From assembly GCF_000372745.1 (NCBI RefSeq), contig NZ_KB889719.1, positions 124,001-188,000 of the forward strand: a stretch of 64,000 nt of DNA, written 5' to 3'. Positions 17,737 through 29,519 of the stretch are shown here, one piece after another. Numbering within the stretch: position 1 is the stretch's first letter; each line of letters starts with the position of its first letter. The stretch is from Embleya scabrispora DSM 41855. GTDB taxonomy: Bacteria > Actinomycetota > Actinomycetes > Streptomycetales > Streptomycetaceae. A model generated the notes under the pieces. The model made no database searches, had not been told where the DNA came from, and saw only the letters and a program-made list of their open reading frames with translations. Position numbers and translations under genes: made by a program.

Positions 17737-19500
17737 ATGAAAACGACGGGGAAGCACCGGTTCGCCGCGTTGCTCGCAGTGGGGGCCCTCGCGGCTTCGG
17801 CGTCCGCGTGCAGCAGCGGTGGCGGGGACGAGAAGGAAGAGCAGGGCAAGCCGCAGGCCAAGACCGCGGCGGTCTCCGTGGGTACGGCCGCGGACTCGAA
17901 GGGGCCCGCTGCCGAGATCCCCGGGGCCAAGAAGGGCGGCGTCGCCGGCGTCCTCAACCGCAGCGGCTTCTCCCACCTCGACCCGCAGCGCGCGTACGTC
18001 AGCAACCTGATGACCATCTCCGAACTGGTCTCCCGGCGCCTGACCTTCTACAAGAAGGAGGGCGACAAGACCACGCTCGTCGGCGACCTGGCCACGGACC
18101 CGGGCAGCACCACCGACGGTGGCAAGACCTGGAAGTTCACCCTGAAGGACAACCTCAAGTACGAGGACGGCTCGCCGATCGTCGCGGCGGACGTCAAGTA
18201 CGGAGTGGAACGTTCCTTCCACAAGCCCTACAACCAGGGCCCCAAGTGGGTGCAGCAGTGGCTCACCGGCACCGAGAACTACTTCGAGGCCTACGAAGGT
18301 CCGTTCAACGGCAAGGAGTTGGGCCCGGACAAGATCGAGGTGCCCGACGCGAAGACGATCATCTTCAAGTTGACCGAGGCGCACCCCGACTTCCCCTTCG
18401 CGGTCGCCATGGGTACCTCGTCGCCGATGCCCAAGGCCAAGGAGACCAAGGACGACAACGACCGCAAGCCGTTCGCCAGCGGTCCGTACAAGGTCACCTC
18501 GCACGAGCCGGACAAGGCTCTGGTGCTGGACAAGAACCCGAACTGGGACCCGGCCACCGACGCGATCCGCCACCAGTACGTGGACCAGTTCAAGTTCGAG
18601 CTCGGTGTCGCGGCTCCGCAGCAGTTCCAGCGGCTGACCGCCGCGGCCGGCAGTGACGCCGCCGCGTTCACCCTCAACGAGCGCCCCGACGCCAACTTCG
18701 CGCAGCAGATCGCGACCGACCCGGCGCTCAAGAACCGGGTCACCGACGCCGTGGGTCCGTACACGAACCGCTGGGACATCAACAACAAGCGGATCACCGA
18801 CGTCAACGTCCGCAAGGCGATGCTGACCGCGTTCCCGCGCAACTCGGCCCGACTGGCCGAAGGCGGCCCGACCGCCGGCGACTTCGCCAACTCGCTCGCG
18901 TCGGTGACGCAGCTCGGCTTCGCGCCGTACAAGAGCCTGTTCGACGGTCTGCCGCCGGACGGTGACCAGGCCAAGGCCAAGCAGATGCTGGAAGCGGCGG
19001 GCAAGGTCGGCCAGAAGGTCGTCTTCTGCTTCACCACGTCCAAGACCCAGCAGGAGCGCGCGCTGCCCATCATCGACTCGCTGAACAAGGCGGGCTTCCA
19101 GATGGAGCGCAAGGAGATCTCCGACAAGGAGTACTACGACGTCATCGGCAAGCTGGACACCCCCTGCGACCTGTACTGGGCCGGCTGGGGCGCGGACTGG
19201 CCGACCGGCGCCACCGTCTACACCCCGGTCTTCGACGGTCGCAAGATCGTCGACGACGGTGAGAACTACTCGCAGTACAACAACCCGAGCGTGAACACGG
19301 AGATCGACCGGATCCTCAAGATCACGGACGTGAACCAGCAGGCCGTCGAGTGGATGAAGCTGGACCAGAAGATCATGGAAGACGTGCCGACGATCCCGTA
19401 CCTGTACCAGCGGCACCGTCTCGTCTACGGCCCGCAGATCGGTGGGGCCGGGCTGAACATCCACGGTGCGATCGACCTGCACAACGTCTTCGTCAAGTAG
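17737..19500 (+). CDS. bldKB: Oligopeptide-binding lipoprotein, BldKB-like
   Basis: The 587-residue extracellular solute-binding protein (family 5) has a lipoprotein signal (MKTTGKHRFAALLAVGALAASASAC) with the lipid-anchored cysteine at about residue 25, followed by a Ser/Gly linker. Family-5 landmarks include the TWKFTLKDNLKYEDGSPIVAADVKY segment. It captures peptides at the cell surface for the flanking permeases. Its position as second gene and its length of about 600 residues match BldKB. Desferrioxamine or other ligands cannot be excluded. Confidence 0.75.
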   Translation: MKTTGKHRFAALLAVGALAASASACSSGGGDEKEEQGKPQAKTAAVSVGTAADSKGPAAEIPGAKKGGVAGVLNRSGFSHLDPQRAYVSNLMTISELVSRRLTFYKKEGDKTTLVGDLATDPGSTTDGGKTWKFTLKDNLKYEDGSPIVAADVKYGVERSFHKPYNQGPKWVQQWLTGTENYFEAYEGPFNGKELGPDKIEVPDAKTIIFKLTEAHPDFPFAVAMGTSSPMPKAKETKDDNDRKPFASGPYKVTSHEPDKALVLDKNPNWDPATDAIRHQYVDQFKFELGVAAPQQFQRLTAAAGSDAAAFTLNERPDANFAQQIATDPALKNRVTDAVGPYTNRWDINNKRITDVNVRKAMLTAFPRNSARLAEGGPTAGDFANSLASVTQLGFAPYKSLFDGLPPDGDQAKAKQMLEAAGKVGQKVVFCFTTSKTQQERALPIIDSLNKAGFQMERKEISDKEYYDVIGKLDTPCDLYWAGWGADWPTGATVYTPVFDGRKIVDDGENYSQYNNPSVNTEIDRILKITDVNQQAVEWMKLDQKIMEDVPTIPYLYQRHRLVYGPQIGGAGLNIHGAIDLHNVFVK

Positions 19501-19631
19501 TAGCCGTCAGCCCCTCTTCCGGTTGATCCGACGGTGAAGCGTTCGGTCCGGGACCCCGAGATCGGGGTCCCGGACCGAACGCGACGGGACGGATCCACCC
19601 TCTGGGCACATCGCGGAGGAAGCCCGGCCTC

Positions 19632-20618
19632 ATGCTTCGATTCCTGGTCCGTCGGCTGATCGGCGTAGTGGCGATCCTGCTCGTCGTCAGCGGCATCACC
19701 TTCTATCTGTTCTTCGCGGCCTCCGGTGCCGACGACGTCGTACGACTTTCGTGCGGTCGCAACTGCACCCCGGAGATGCGCGAAGTCGTCCGGCAGAACC
19801 TCGGCTTGGACAAATCCCTCATCGAACAGTTCTGGATCTTCATCTCGGGGATCTTCACGGGACGCACCATCGGCGACAAGGCGTGCGACGCGCCGTGCCT
19901 GGGCTACTCGTTCGCCAACAACGAGAACGTCTTCGACAAGCTGGCCGACCGTTTCCCGGTGACCCTGTCGCTCGCGATCGGCGCGATCCTGCTGTGCACC
20001 ACGATCGGCATCGGGATGGGCGTGTTGGCCGCGCTCAAGCGCGGCAAGACCACGGACAAGGTGACCACCGGCGTCGCGCTGCTCAGTGGTTCCGCCCCGA
20101 TCTACGTCCTGGGCCCGCTGTTCATCTACGTCTTCGTACAGCAACTCGGATGGCTCGACCGACCGACGGACCCCCCATCGTTCTTCGGTGATCCCGGAGG
20201 ATGGGCGTCCGCGTTGCTGTTGCCGTGGATCTGTCTGATGACGATCCATATGGCGATGTACTGCCGCCTCACCAGATCCACCATGGTCGACGTGCTGTCC
20301 GAGGACTACGTCCGAACACTCAAGGCCAAGGGCCTGTCCGGACGCAGCGTCTACCTCAAACACGCGTTCCGCGGCGCGCTCAGCCCGATCGTCACCGTCC
20401 TGGGCGTGGACATCGGCGTCCTGATGAGCGGCACGATCATCACCGAGTCCACCTTCAGCCTGCATGGCATCGGGATGCTCGCGGTGACCTCGGTGGTCGA
20501 CTCGGACCTGCCGATGATGATGGGCGTGGTGATGGTCGCGGCCACCTTCACGATGCTCGCGAACCTCGCGGTGGACATGGCCTACGCGGCCATCGACCCC
20601 CGGGTGCGGCTGTCATGA
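19632..20618 (+). CDS. bldKC: Oligopeptide ABC transporter permease (DppB type), BldKC-like
   Basis: The 328-residue DppB-type permease begins MLRFLVRRLIGVVAILLVVSG, the usual first membrane helix, and ends with the DppB signature DIGVLMSGTIITESTFSLHGIG. The EAA loop is VRTLKAKGLSGRSVYLKHAF. It pairs with the DppC-type permease encoded 2 kb upstream. The ribosome binding site GGAGGA precedes the ATG. Only 13 bases separate it from the next ATPase gene. Confidence 0.75.
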   Translation: MLRFLVRRLIGVVAILLVVSGITFYLFFAASGADDVVRLSCGRNCTPEMREVVRQNLGLDKSLIEQFWIFISGIFTGRTIGDKACDAPCLGYSFANNENVFDKLADRFPVTLSLAIGAILLCTTIGIGMGVLAALKRGKTTDKVTTGVALLSGSAPIYVLGPLFIYVFVQQLGWLDRPTDPPSFFGDPGGWASALLLPWICLMTIHMAMYCRLTRSTMVDVLSEDYVRTLKAKGLSGRSVYLKHAFRGALSPIVTVLGVDIGVLMSGTIITESTFSLHGIGMLAVTSVVDSDLPMMMGVVMVAATFTMLANLAVDMAYAAIDPRVRLS

Positions 20619-20631
20619 CGGGCGGCCCGCG

Positions 20632-21852
<1,221 letters not shown>

Positions 21853-21897
21853 TCGCCCCAGCCCGGCCGACGACGGTAGAAAGCAGGAGTAACGACG

Positions 21898-23031
21898 ATG
21901 ACCGAGACGATCAGCGAGTCCCCGGCGCCGACCCCGGACCCTGCGCCCGAGTCGCCCGGCGAGCCGCTGCTCGACGTGCGGGGCCTGACCAAGTACTTCC
22001 CCGTCAAGGGGGGCGGCCTGGTCCGCCGCAAGATGCTCCACGTGCGCGCGGTGGACGGGATCGACCTGTCGGTCGCGGCGGGGGAGAGCGTGGGTCTGGT
22101 CGGCGAGTCCGGTTGCGGCAAGTCCACGACCGGCCGGCTGATCAGCCGGCTGCTCGAACCCTCGGGCGGCACGATTCGCTACGACGGCAAGGACATCACG
22201 CACGCCACCCGGCGGCAGATCGCGCCCATCCGCACCGAGATCCAGATGATCTTCCAGGACCCGTACTCGTCGCTGAACCCGCGACAGACGGTGGGCGCGA
22301 TCATCGCGTCGCCGATGGAGGTCAACGGGATCGATCCCGAGGGTGGCCGAAAAAAGCGGGTCCAGGAGCTCCTGGAGCGTGTGGGCCTGAACCCCGAGCA
22401 CTACAACCGCTTCCCGCACGAGTTCTCCGGCGGGCAGCGACAGCGGATCGGCATCGCCCGCGCGCTGGCGCTGCAACCGAGGCTGATCGTGGCCGACGAG
22501 CCGGTCTCCGCGCTCGACGTGTCGATCCAGGCCCAGGTGATCAACCTGCTCCAGGGCCTGCAACGGGACCTGGGCATCGCCTTCGTGTTCATCGCGCACG
22601 ACCTCGCGGTGGTCCGGCACTTCTCCCAGCGGGTCGCGGTGATGTACCTCGGCAAGATCGTGGAGATCGCCGACCGCACCTCGCTGTACTCCAACCCGCA
22701 CCACCCGTACACGCACACGCTGCTGGCCGCGGTGCCGGAAGCGGACCCGGACAAGGGCGCGAACCGGACACGGGTGCACGCCTTCGGCGACATGCCCAGT
22801 CCGATCAACCCGCCGTCGGGTTGCCGGTTCCGCACCCGCTGCCCCAAGGCGCAGGACGTGTGCGCGAACGAGGAGCCGCCGCTGATCGGGATCGAGACCC
22901 TGCTCCAGGGCCATCGCGTCGCGTGCCACTTCCCGGGACCACTGGAGGCCACCGCGAAGGCCGAGGAGATCATGCCCGAGGAGCGAATCGAAGCGGCCCT
23001 GGAAGCGGGGATCATTTCCGACCCGGAGTAA
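21898..23031 (+). CDS. bldKE: Oligopeptide ABC transporter ATP-binding protein (DppF type), BldKE-like
   Basis: The 377-residue partner ATPase has Walker A GESGCGKS, signature FSGGQRQR, Walker [13 protein letters not shown] and the C-terminal [11 protein letters not shown] motif typical of OppF/DppF. It begins 45 bases after the upstream ATPase and closes the operon, which is followed by a strong terminator at 23057. The two ATPases form the heterodimer that powers import. Confidence 0.75.
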   Translation: MTETISESPAPTPDPAPESPGEPLLDVRGLTKYFPVKGGGLVRRKMLHVRAVDGIDLSVAAGESVGLVGESGCGKSTTGRLISRLLEPSGGTIRYDGKDITHATRRQIAPIRTEIQMIFQDPYSSLNPRQTVGAIIASPMEVNGIDPEGGRKKRVQELLERVGLNPEHYNRFPHEFSGGQRQRIGIARALALQPRLIVADEPVSALDVSIQAQVINLLQGLQRDLGIAFVFIAHDLAVVRHFSQRVAVMYLGKIVEIADRTSLYSNPHHPYTHTLLAAVPEADPDKGANRTRVHAFGDMPSPINPPSGCRFRTRCPKAQDVCANEEPPLIGIETLLQGHRVACHFPGPLEATAKAEEIMPEERIEAALEAGIISDPE

Positions 23032-23056
23032 CGGCCGGTTGTTATATCGCAGTCAG

Positions 23057-23093
23057 GAACGGGATGCCACCGATTTGGTGGCATCCCGTTCTT
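23057..23093 (+). terminator. Terminator of the bldK-like operon
   Basis: The arms GAACGGGATGCCACC and GGTGGCATCCCGTTC (15 bp, perfect) flank a GATTT loop and run into TT, 25 bases after the last ATPase stop. Confidence 0.8.
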
Positions 23094-23321
23094 CGTGCTT
23101 TCCTTGCAGGTCAGCTACGCGCGTTGAACCGGTATCGGCAGGCGATCCGCGCCGTCTCGACCGGCCGCGTGTCGTCACGCTCGGTAGCGTTTCTCGCCTA
23201 TCGAGACGAGGTAGGGGCGTCCTATGGGCGTTCGCTCATCGGACTGTATGCTCCGGTCAGCGGTACATGGTGTCCGTTTGATACGGCTTCATTACTGGTC
23301 TCATATGTCTGGGTTTCGAGA

Positions 23322-23345
23322 TTGATCATAGATTTACGTGATCAA
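23322..23345. promoter_or_regulatory. Inverted repeat TTGATCA-N10-TGATCAA before the second importer
   Basis: Perfect 7-base half-sites lie in an A/T-rich stretch about 180 bases upstream of the binding-protein start. The core GATCAA also occurs in the tandem repeat before the first importer. It is an operator candidate for a dimeric regulator. Confidence 0.4.
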
Positions 23346-23523
23346 ACTGAAACCTGCAGGGGATTGGTCGCAGCCAATCGGTGACGGATAGTGGATCCGC
23401 TTGTGCTCGGAACCTGGTCACGCGCTCGGGGGCGCCGACTCTACGAGCAGCTGCAACGGAAGCTTCCCGCTTGGGAGCCCCGTTGCACTTCACTTCGGTA
23501 GTGATTCCATGAGGAGGCAACCC

Positions 23524-25170
23524 ATGCGCGGAACAACGCGCGTGAAGTGGGTCGTCGGCATGGCCGTTCTCGGCCTGGCGGCGACTGCGTGTGGCAGCAG
23601 CGATGACGACAAGGGCAGCAAGGGCAGTGGCGGCGGGCTTCCCGCCGGCTACTACTCCGCCAGCAGCACCGAGCCGCAGAACCTGATTCAGCCGGCGAAC
23701 TCGAACGAGACCGGTGGGTTCTACCCGCTGCAGCTCATGTTCCGCGGTCTGTACACCTACGACTCCAAGACCGGCCAGCCCGTGCCGGCCATGGCGCAGT
23801 CGGTGGAGAGCCCGGACTCGACGAACTACACCGTGAAGCTCAAGCCCGGGTGGACCTTCCACAACGGCGAGCCGGTCACGGCGAAGTCCTACGTCGACGC
23901 GTGGAACTGGGGCGCCAACTCCGAGAACAAGCAGATCAACTCGAGCTGGTTCGCCAAGATCGAGGGCTACGACGCGGTGCACCCGGAGAACGGTGCGCCG
24001 ACGACCAAGGAGATGTCCGGCCTCAAGGTGGTGGACGACAACACGTTCACCATCAAGCTCACGCAGGCCGTCTCGTCCTTCAAGGCGAGCCTCGGCTACG
24101 TGGTCTACGCGCCGCTGCCGCAGGAGTTCTTCAAGGACCCCAAGAAGTACGGCGAGGCGCCGATCGGCAACGGTCCGTTCCAGCTGGACACCGCCAACGG
24201 CGGCTGGAACCACAAGAAGTCGATCACCGTGAAGAAGTACGACAAGTACGTCGGTGACGACAAGCCGAAGTCCAACGGTGTGCGTCTGGATATGTACACC
24301 ACGTACGACGCCGCCTACACGGCGCTGCGCGACAACAAGCTCGACGTGATCGACCAGATCCCGACGGCCGCCGTGGGCAGCTTCAAGAAGGACCTGGGCG
24401 ACCGCGCGATCGAGGCCCCGCAGTTCTCGATCCAGAAGATCGGCTTCCCGCTGTACGACGCCGGCTGGGGCGCGCCGGGCAAGGAGAAGGTCCGCCAGGG
24501 CCTGTCCATGGCGATCGACCGGGCGAGCATCGTCAAGGCGATCTACAAGGGCGCCGAGCAGCCGGCGACCGACTGGCTGGCCCCGAACATCCCGGGTTAC
24601 AGCAAGGACATCACCGGCGAGCTGACCAAGTACGACCCGGCCAAGGCCCGTGAGCTGGTCACGGCCGGCGGTGGCATCCCCGGTGGCAAGCTCACCATCG
24701 CCACGAACGCGGACGGCCCGCACAAGGAATGGGTCACCGCGGTCTGCAACAGCATCAACGAGGCGCTGAAGCAGCCGGGCGCCTGCGAGCCGAAGCTGTA
24801 CCCCGAGTTCAGCGTGGCGCGCAAGGACATCACCGACAAGAAGATGACCGGCGCGTACCGCACCGGCTGGCGTGCGGACTACCCGTTCCCGGACAACTTC
24901 CTCGCGGACGTCTACCTGACCGGTGCCGCCTCCAACGACTCGGGCTACTCCAGCCCGGTGTTCGACGACCTGGCCAAGCGTGCGATGGCCGCCCCGGACC
25001 AGACCGAGGGTGTCAAGCTCTGGCAGCAGGCCGAGCAGCAGATGGCGAAGGACGTTCCGTCCATCCCGCTGTGGTACTACGTGACCAAGGCCGGCTCCTC
25101 GACCAAGGTCTCCAACGTCCAGTTCGACCCGTACGGCAACCCGGTCTTCACCGAGGTCACCGTCAAGTAG
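23524..25170 (+). CDS. Second oligopeptide-binding lipoprotein
   Basis: This 548-residue family-5 solute-binding lipoprotein has the signal MRGTTRVKWVVGMAVLGLAATAC followed by an Asp/Ser/Gly linker (GSSDDDKGSKGSG). The ATG at 23524 is chosen over one 15 bases upstream because that upstream ATG is itself part of the strong GAGGAGG ribosome binding site. It is the first gene of a binding protein, permease, permease, ATPase, ATPase operon. The substrate is probably a peptide, but specificity is unknown. A terminator hairpin lies 32 bases downstream, suggesting that the binding protein is expressed in excess over the membrane parts. Confidence 0.85.
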   Translation: MRGTTRVKWVVGMAVLGLAATACGSSDDDKGSKGSGGGLPAGYYSASSTEPQNLIQPANSNETGGFYPLQLMFRGLYTYDSKTGQPVPAMAQSVESPDSTNYTVKLKPGWTFHNGEPVTAKSYVDAWNWGANSENKQINSSWFAKIEGYDAVHPENGAPTTKEMSGLKVVDDNTFTIKLTQAVSSFKASLGYVVYAPLPQEFFKDPKKYGEAPIGNGPFQLDTANGGWNHKKSITVKKYDKYVGDDKPKSNGVRLDMYTTYDAAYTALRDNKLDVIDQIPTAAVGSFKKDLGDRAIEAPQFSIQKIGFPLYDAGWGAPGKEKVRQGLSMAIDRASIVKAIYKGAEQPATDWLAPNIPGYSKDITGELTKYDPAKARELVTAGGGIPGGKLTIATNADGPHKEWVTAVCNSINEALKQPGACEPKLYPEFSVARKDITDKKMTGAYRTGWRADYPFPDNFLADVYLTGAASNDSGYSSPVFDDLAKRAMAAPDQTEGVKLWQQAEQQMAKDVPSIPLWYYVTKAGSSTKVSNVQFDPYGNPVFTEVTVK

Positions 25171-25201
25171 TGATCCGGATATGACCCGGCGCTGACCACG
25201 G

Positions 25202-25234
25202 TCCGGCCGCACCCCAACGGTGCGGCCGGATCTT
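25202..25234 (+). terminator. Hairpin after the binding-protein gene
   Basis: A 12-bp perfect stem (TCCGGCCGCACC with its complement, loop CCAAC) is followed by TCTT. Because four transporter genes follow, it is more likely a partial terminator or a 3'-end stabiliser. Confidence 0.7.
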
Positions 25235-25329
25235 GGCGGTGGCGGGCCGGGCCGGCGTCGTGCGATCCATGACGCCGGCCACTGGTCCGATCCCCCGCCT
25301 CGGGCCGACGACGACAGCAGGAGGCTGGT

Positions 25330-26259
25330 ATGGGGCGATATGTCGTACGGCGACTGCTCCAGATGATCCCGGTGTTCATCGGGACCACGTTCTTGATCTA
25401 TTACATGGTGTATCAGCTGGGTGGCGACCCCATCTCGGCCATGTTCGGCGACAAGGGTGCCGACCCTGTCTTCGTGCGCCAGATGCGGGAAGAGTTCCAC
25501 CTGAACGACCCGCTGATCGTGCAGTACTGGTACTACATCACCGACCTGCTCCATGGTGATTTCGGGACGAGCTTCAACGGCCGTCCCGTCGCCGACGAAC
25601 TCAAGCGAGCCTTCCCGGTGTCGATCCGGCTCGCGATGATCGCGTTTGCGATCGAGGTCGTCGTCGGCGTCGGCTTGGGCCTGCTGTCCGGCCTGCGCCG
25701 CGGCAAGTTCGTCGACACGCTCGTACTCGCCGGCACGCTGGTGGTCATCTCGATCCCGGTCTTCGTGCTCGGCACCGTCGCCCAGTTCTGGCTGGGTTCG
25801 GAGTGGGGCATCTTCGAGGCCACCGCCACCGTGGGCGACGCGACCTGGAGTCAGCTCCTGCTGCCGGGCATCGTGCTCGGCTCACTTTCCTTGGCCTTCG
25901 TCGCCCGACTCACCCGGACCAGCGTCGCGGAAAACATGCGCGCCGACTACGTCCGGACCGCGACCGCCAAGGGTCTTCCGCGCCGCCGGGTGGTCACCCG
26001 CCACCTCCTGCGCAACTCGCTCATCCCCGTGGTGACGTTCCTCGGTGCGGATCTCGGCGCCTTGATGGCCGGCGCGATCGTGACCGAGGGCATCTTCAAC
26101 GTCGACGGTGTCGGCCGCCTGATCTACCTCGCGGTCACCAAGCACGAGAGCTCGACAGTGGTCGGCGCGGTGGCGGCGTTGGTGATGATCTACCTGGTCA
26201 TGAACCTGATCGTCGACCTGCTGTACGCCGTCCTGGACCCGAGGATCCGGTATGCCTGA
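25330..26259 (+). CDS. Oligopeptide ABC transporter permease (DppB type), second importer
   Basis: The 309-residue DppB-type permease begins MGRYVVRRLLQMIPVFIGTTFLIYYMVYQ and contains the EAA loop VRTATAKGLPRRRVVTRHLL and the closing motif DLGALMAGAIVTEGIFNVDGVGRLI. It overlaps the next permease by 8 bases (ATGCCTGA), so the two are translationally coupled. An AGGAGG ribosome binding site precedes the ATG. Confidence 0.85.
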   Translation: MGRYVVRRLLQMIPVFIGTTFLIYYMVYQLGGDPISAMFGDKGADPVFVRQMREEFHLNDPLIVQYWYYITDLLHGDFGTSFNGRPVADELKRAFPVSIRLAMIAFAIEVVVGVGLGLLSGLRRGKFVDTLVLAGTLVVISIPVFVLGTVAQFWLGSEWGIFEATATVGDATWSQLLLPGIVLGSLSLAFVARLTRTSVAENMRADYVRTATAKGLPRRRVVTRHLLRNSLIPVVTFLGADLGALMAGAIVTEGIFNVDGVGRLIYLAVTKHESSTVVGAVAALVMIYLVMNLIVDLLYAVLDPRIRYA

Positions 26260-27262
26260 CATGAACAAGCAGCAGCGCGAACAGCTGCCGACCCGCAGCG
26301 ACGAGCAGCCCCAATCCGCCATCGAGCTTCCCGGCATGCTGCTCGCGGACGAAGAGGGTACGACGCTGGAGAAGCGCGGCGCGTACTCCGCGCCGGATGC
26401 GCGGGGACCGCAGGACAAGCCTCGCGGAGCCTGGGCCGAGGCGTGGCGCGAGCTGCGCAACAGCCCGAGCTTCTACGTGTCGGGCGTGCTGCTGCTCTTC
26501 CTGGTGTTCATGGCGATCTTCCCGGGCGTGTTCACGAACATCGACCCGCGGCACTGTCCGATCCTGGACACCAACCAGGACCCGTCCGGCGACCACTGGT
26601 TCGGTACCAACGTCCAGGGTTGCGACGTGTACGCGCGCACCGTCTACGGCGCCCGTGCCTCGATCATCGTCGGCGTGGCCACGACCGCGCTGATCGTGGT
26701 CATCGGTGGCCTCATCGGTGCGCTTTCCGGCTACTTCGGCGGCTGGCTGGACACCATCCTGGCCCGCATCACGGACATCTTCTTCGGTATCCCGCTGCTG
26801 CTGGCGGCGCTGGTGTTCATGAGCTCGGTCAAGGACCGCACCGTGTGGACCGTGGTGGCCGCGCTCGGCGTCTTCGGTTGGATGCAGATCGCGCGCATCA
26901 TGCGCGGCTCGGTGATCACGGTGAAGAAGTCCGACTACGTGGTGGCCGCCAGGGCACTCGGCGCCGGCACCCCGCGCATCCTGGGTCGGCACGTGCTGCC
27001 CAACGCGATCGCCCCGGTGATCGTGGTCGCGACCATCTCGCTCGGCACCTTCATCGCCACCGAGGCGACGCTGTCCTTCCTGGGCATCGGGCTGCCGCCC
27101 ACCGAGATCTCGTGGGGCGCGGACATCAGCTCCGCGACCACCGCGCTGCGCGACTCGCCGTATCAGCTGATCTTCCCGTCGATCTTCCTCTCGGTCACGG
27201 TGTTCAGCTTCATCCTGCTCGGCGACGCGGTGCGCGACGCCCTCGACCCGAAGCTCCGCTGA
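26252..27262 (+). CDS. Oligopeptide ABC transporter permease (DppC type), second importer
   Basis: This 336-residue DppC-type permease has a long hydrophilic N-terminal region of about 70 residues, then the first helix (FYVSGVLLLFLVFMAIFPGVF), the core helices, the EAA loop (KKSDYVVAARALGAGTPRILGRHVLPNAI) and the DPKLR C-terminus usual for this family. It is coupled to the preceding permease by overlap and is 16 bases before the ATPase gene. Confidence 0.85.
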   Translation: MPDMNKQQREQLPTRSDEQPQSAIELPGMLLADEEGTTLEKRGAYSAPDARGPQDKPRGAWAEAWRELRNSPSFYVSGVLLLFLVFMAIFPGVFTNIDPRHCPILDTNQDPSGDHWFGTNVQGCDVYARTVYGARASIIVGVATTALIVVIGGLIGALSGYFGGWLDTILARITDIFFGIPLLLAALVFMSSVKDRTVWTVVAALGVFGWMQIARIMRGSVITVKKSDYVVAARALGAGTPRILGRHVLPNAIAPVIVVATISLGTFIATEATLSFLGIGLPPTEISWGADISSATTALRDSPYQLIFPSIFLSVTVFSFILLGDAVRDALDPKLR

Positions 27263-27278
27263 GGGAGGGGACAGACAA

Positions 27279-28322
27279 GTGACGACGATCGACACGAAGA
27301 ACAAGCCCGAGGGCTCGGGCCCGGCCGCCGCCGCGCCGCTGCTCGAAGTGGACAACCTCCACGTCGAGTTCCGCACCCGCGACGGCGTGGCCAAGGCGAT
27401 CAACGGTGTCTCGTACGACGTCAGCGCCGGCGAGACGCTCGCGGTGCTCGGCGAGTCCGGGTCCGGCAAGTCGGTGACCGCGCAGACGATCATGGGCATC
27501 CTGGACATGCCGCCGGGGCACATCACCGGTGGCGAGATCCGCTTCCACGGCAAGGACATGCTCAAGATGTCCAAGGAGGAGCGCCGGAAGATCCGCGGCC
27601 AGAAGATCTCGATGATCTTCCAGGACGCGCTCTCCGCGCTCAACCCGGTGTACTCGGTCGGCTTCCAGCTCGCCGAGATGTTCACCGTGCACCGTGGGAT
27701 GTCCAAGAAGGACGCCAAGCTCAAGTCCATCGAGCTGATGGACCAGGTGCGCATCCCGGCCGCCAAGGACCGGGTGAACGACTACCCGCACCAGTTCTCC
27801 GGCGGCATGCGCCAGCGCATCATGATCGCGATGGCGCTCGCGCTGGACCCCGAGCTGATCATCGCGGACGAGCCGACCACGGCGCTCGACGTGACCGTGC
27901 AGGCGCAGGTGATGGATCTGCTCGCGGAACTCCAGCGCGAGCGCAACATGGGTCTGATCCTGATCACCCACGACCTCGGCGTGGTCGCCGACGTCGCGGA
28001 CAAGATCGCGGTCATGTACGCGGGCCGGATCGTCGAGCAGGCGCCGGTGCGCGAGCTGTACCGGCAGCCGACCCACCCGTACACCAAGGGTCTGCTCGAG
28101 TCGATCCCGCGGCTGGACCACAAGGGTCGCGAGCTGTACGCGATCAAGGGTCTGCCGCCGAACCTGATGCGCATCCCGTCCGGCTGCGCGTTCAACCCAC
28201 GCTGCCCGTATGCGCAGGACGTGTGTCGCAGCGAGATTCCGCCGCTGCACGAGATCTCGGTCGGGCGTGGCAGCGCATGCCACTTCTGGGAGACCGTGAT
28301 GGAGGGAGAAGTCCGTGGCTGA
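27279..28322 (+). CDS. Oligopeptide ABC transporter ATP-binding protein (DppD type), second importer
   Basis: The 347-residue ATPase has Walker A GESGSGKS, signature FSGGMRQR, Walker [13 protein letters not shown] and the C-terminal [17 protein letters not shown] motif. It starts with GTG after a GAGGGAGGGG ribosome binding site and overlaps the next gene by 8 bases. Confidence 0.85.
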   Translation: MTTIDTKNKPEGSGPAAAAPLLEVDNLHVEFRTRDGVAKAINGVSYDVSAGETLAVLGESGSGKSVTAQTIMGILDMPPGHITGGEIRFHGKDMLKMSKEERRKIRGQKISMIFQDALSALNPVYSVGFQLAEMFTVHRGMSKKDAKLKSIELMDQVRIPAAKDRVNDYPHQFSGGMRQRIMIAMALALDPELIIADEPTTALDVTVQAQVMDLLAELQRERNMGLILITHDLGVVADVADKIAVMYAGRIVEQAPVRELYRQPTHPYTKGLLESIPRLDHKGRELYAIKGLPPNLMRIPSGCAFNPRCPYAQDVCRSEIPPLHEISVGRGSACHFWETVMEGEVRG

Positions 28323-29397
28323 GTCCCCGAACGGCGCGACCAGCGCCGATCCGCGCAAGATCGTCAAGCCGGTGGCGCAGGGCGAGCCGATCCTTCAGGT
28401 GCGGGGGCTGGTCAAGCACTTCCCGATCACCCAGGGCATCCTCTTCCAGAAGAAGATCGGTGCCGTCAAGGCCGTCGACGGCGTCACCTTCGACCTGATG
28501 AAGGGCGAGACCCTCGGCCTCGTCGGCGAGTCGGGTTGCGGCAAGTCCACGGTCGCCCGGTTGCTGATGAACCTGGAGTCGATCACCGCGGGCAGCGTGC
28601 TGTACAAGGGCGACGACCTGGCCAAGTTGTCCGGTCGCGCGCTCAAGGCCGTGCGTCGCAACATCCAGATGGTCTTCCAGGACCCGTACACCTCGCTGAA
28701 CCCGCGGATGACGGTCGCCGACATCATCGGCGAGCCGTACGACATCCACCCGGAGGTCGCGCCCAGGGGCGACCGCAAGCGGCGTGTGCAGGAACTGCTC
28801 GAACTGGTCGGCCTGAACCCGGAGCACATCAACCGGTATCCGCACCAGTTCTCCGGCGGTCAGCGCCAGCGCATCGGGATCGCCCGGGGCCTCGCGCTGA
28901 ACCCGGAGATCATCATCGCGGACGAGCCGGTCTCCGCACTGGACGTGTCGGTGCAGGCCCAGGTGGTCAACCTGCTGGAGAAGCTGCAGAACGAACTGGG
29001 TCTGTCGTACCTGTTCATCGCGCACGACCTCTCCGTGGTGCGGCACATCTCGGACCGCGTCGCGGTGATGTACCTCGGGCGGATCGCCGAGATCGGCACG
29101 GACGCGCAGATCTACGACCACCCGACGCACCCGTACACCCAGGCGCTGCTGTCCGCGGTGCCGGTGCCGGACCCGGACGGCCGTGAGCACCGCGAGCGGA
29201 TCATCCTCACCGGTGACGTGCCGTCGCCGGCGAACCCGCCCTCGGGCTGCCGATTCCGCACCCGGTGCTGGAAGGCGCAGGACATCTGCGCCGAGCAGGA
29301 GCCGCTGCTGGAGATCCGCAAGGGCCTCTCCGGCCTGGGCGCGCACGACAGCGCGTGCCACTTCGCCGAGGAGAAGGACATAGTCGGCGCGGCCTGA
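28315..29397 (+). CDS. Oligopeptide ABC transporter ATP-binding protein (DppF type), second importer
   Basis: This 360-residue DppF-type ATPase has Walker A GESGCGKS, signature FSGGQRQR, Walker [13 protein letters not shown] and the C-terminal [11 protein letters not shown] motif. The GTG start lies inside the end of the preceding gene, preceded by GGAGGGAGAA. A long hairpin follows the stop. Confidence 0.85.
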   Translation: MAESPNGATSADPRKIVKPVAQGEPILQVRGLVKHFPITQGILFQKKIGAVKAVDGVTFDLMKGETLGLVGESGCGKSTVARLLMNLESITAGSVLYKGDDLAKLSGRALKAVRRNIQMVFQDPYTSLNPRMTVADIIGEPYDIHPEVAPRGDRKRRVQELLELVGLNPEHINRYPHQFSGGQRQRIGIARGLALNPEIIIADEPVSALDVSVQAQVVNLLEKLQNELGLSYLFIAHDLSVVRHISDRVAVMYLGRIAEIGTDAQIYDHPTHPYTQALLSAVPVPDPDGREHRERIILTGDVPSPANPPSGCRFRTRCWKAQDICAEQEPLLEIRKGLSGLGAHDSACHFAEEKDIVGAA

Positions 29398-29411
29398 TTC
29401 ATGTCCGACCG

Positions 29412-29451
29412 ACAGCGCCCGCCGTTCCCGATCGGGAACGGCGGGCGCTGT
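29412..29451. terminator. Bidirectional terminator between convergent importer and peptidase genes
   Basis: An 18-bp perfect stem (ACAGCGCCCGCCGTTCCC and its complement) closes on a GATC tetraloop, 15 bases after the last importer stop and before the end of the convergent S9 peptidase. Confidence 0.8.
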
Positions 29452-29519
29452 GGCATGTGGCGGCTCGTGCGGGCCGGCTCGCTCGACGCCGGGCGGGCCG
29501 GGTGTCGGCTGCCGGTGGG

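Larger units (their letters stand above)
23032..23523. other. Intergenic region between the two peptide importers
   Basis: The first 60 bases hold the terminator of the first importer. The rest shows no credible gene and becomes A/T-rich at 23260-23345, consistent with a promoter zone for the second importer. It contains the inverted repeat TTGATCA-N10-TGATCAA (23322-23345). Confidence 0.5.

Noticed and set aside
23039-23281. 80-residue frame between the peptide importers
   Set aside because: It overlaps the terminator hairpin of the first operon and has no recognisable sequence or ribosome binding site.
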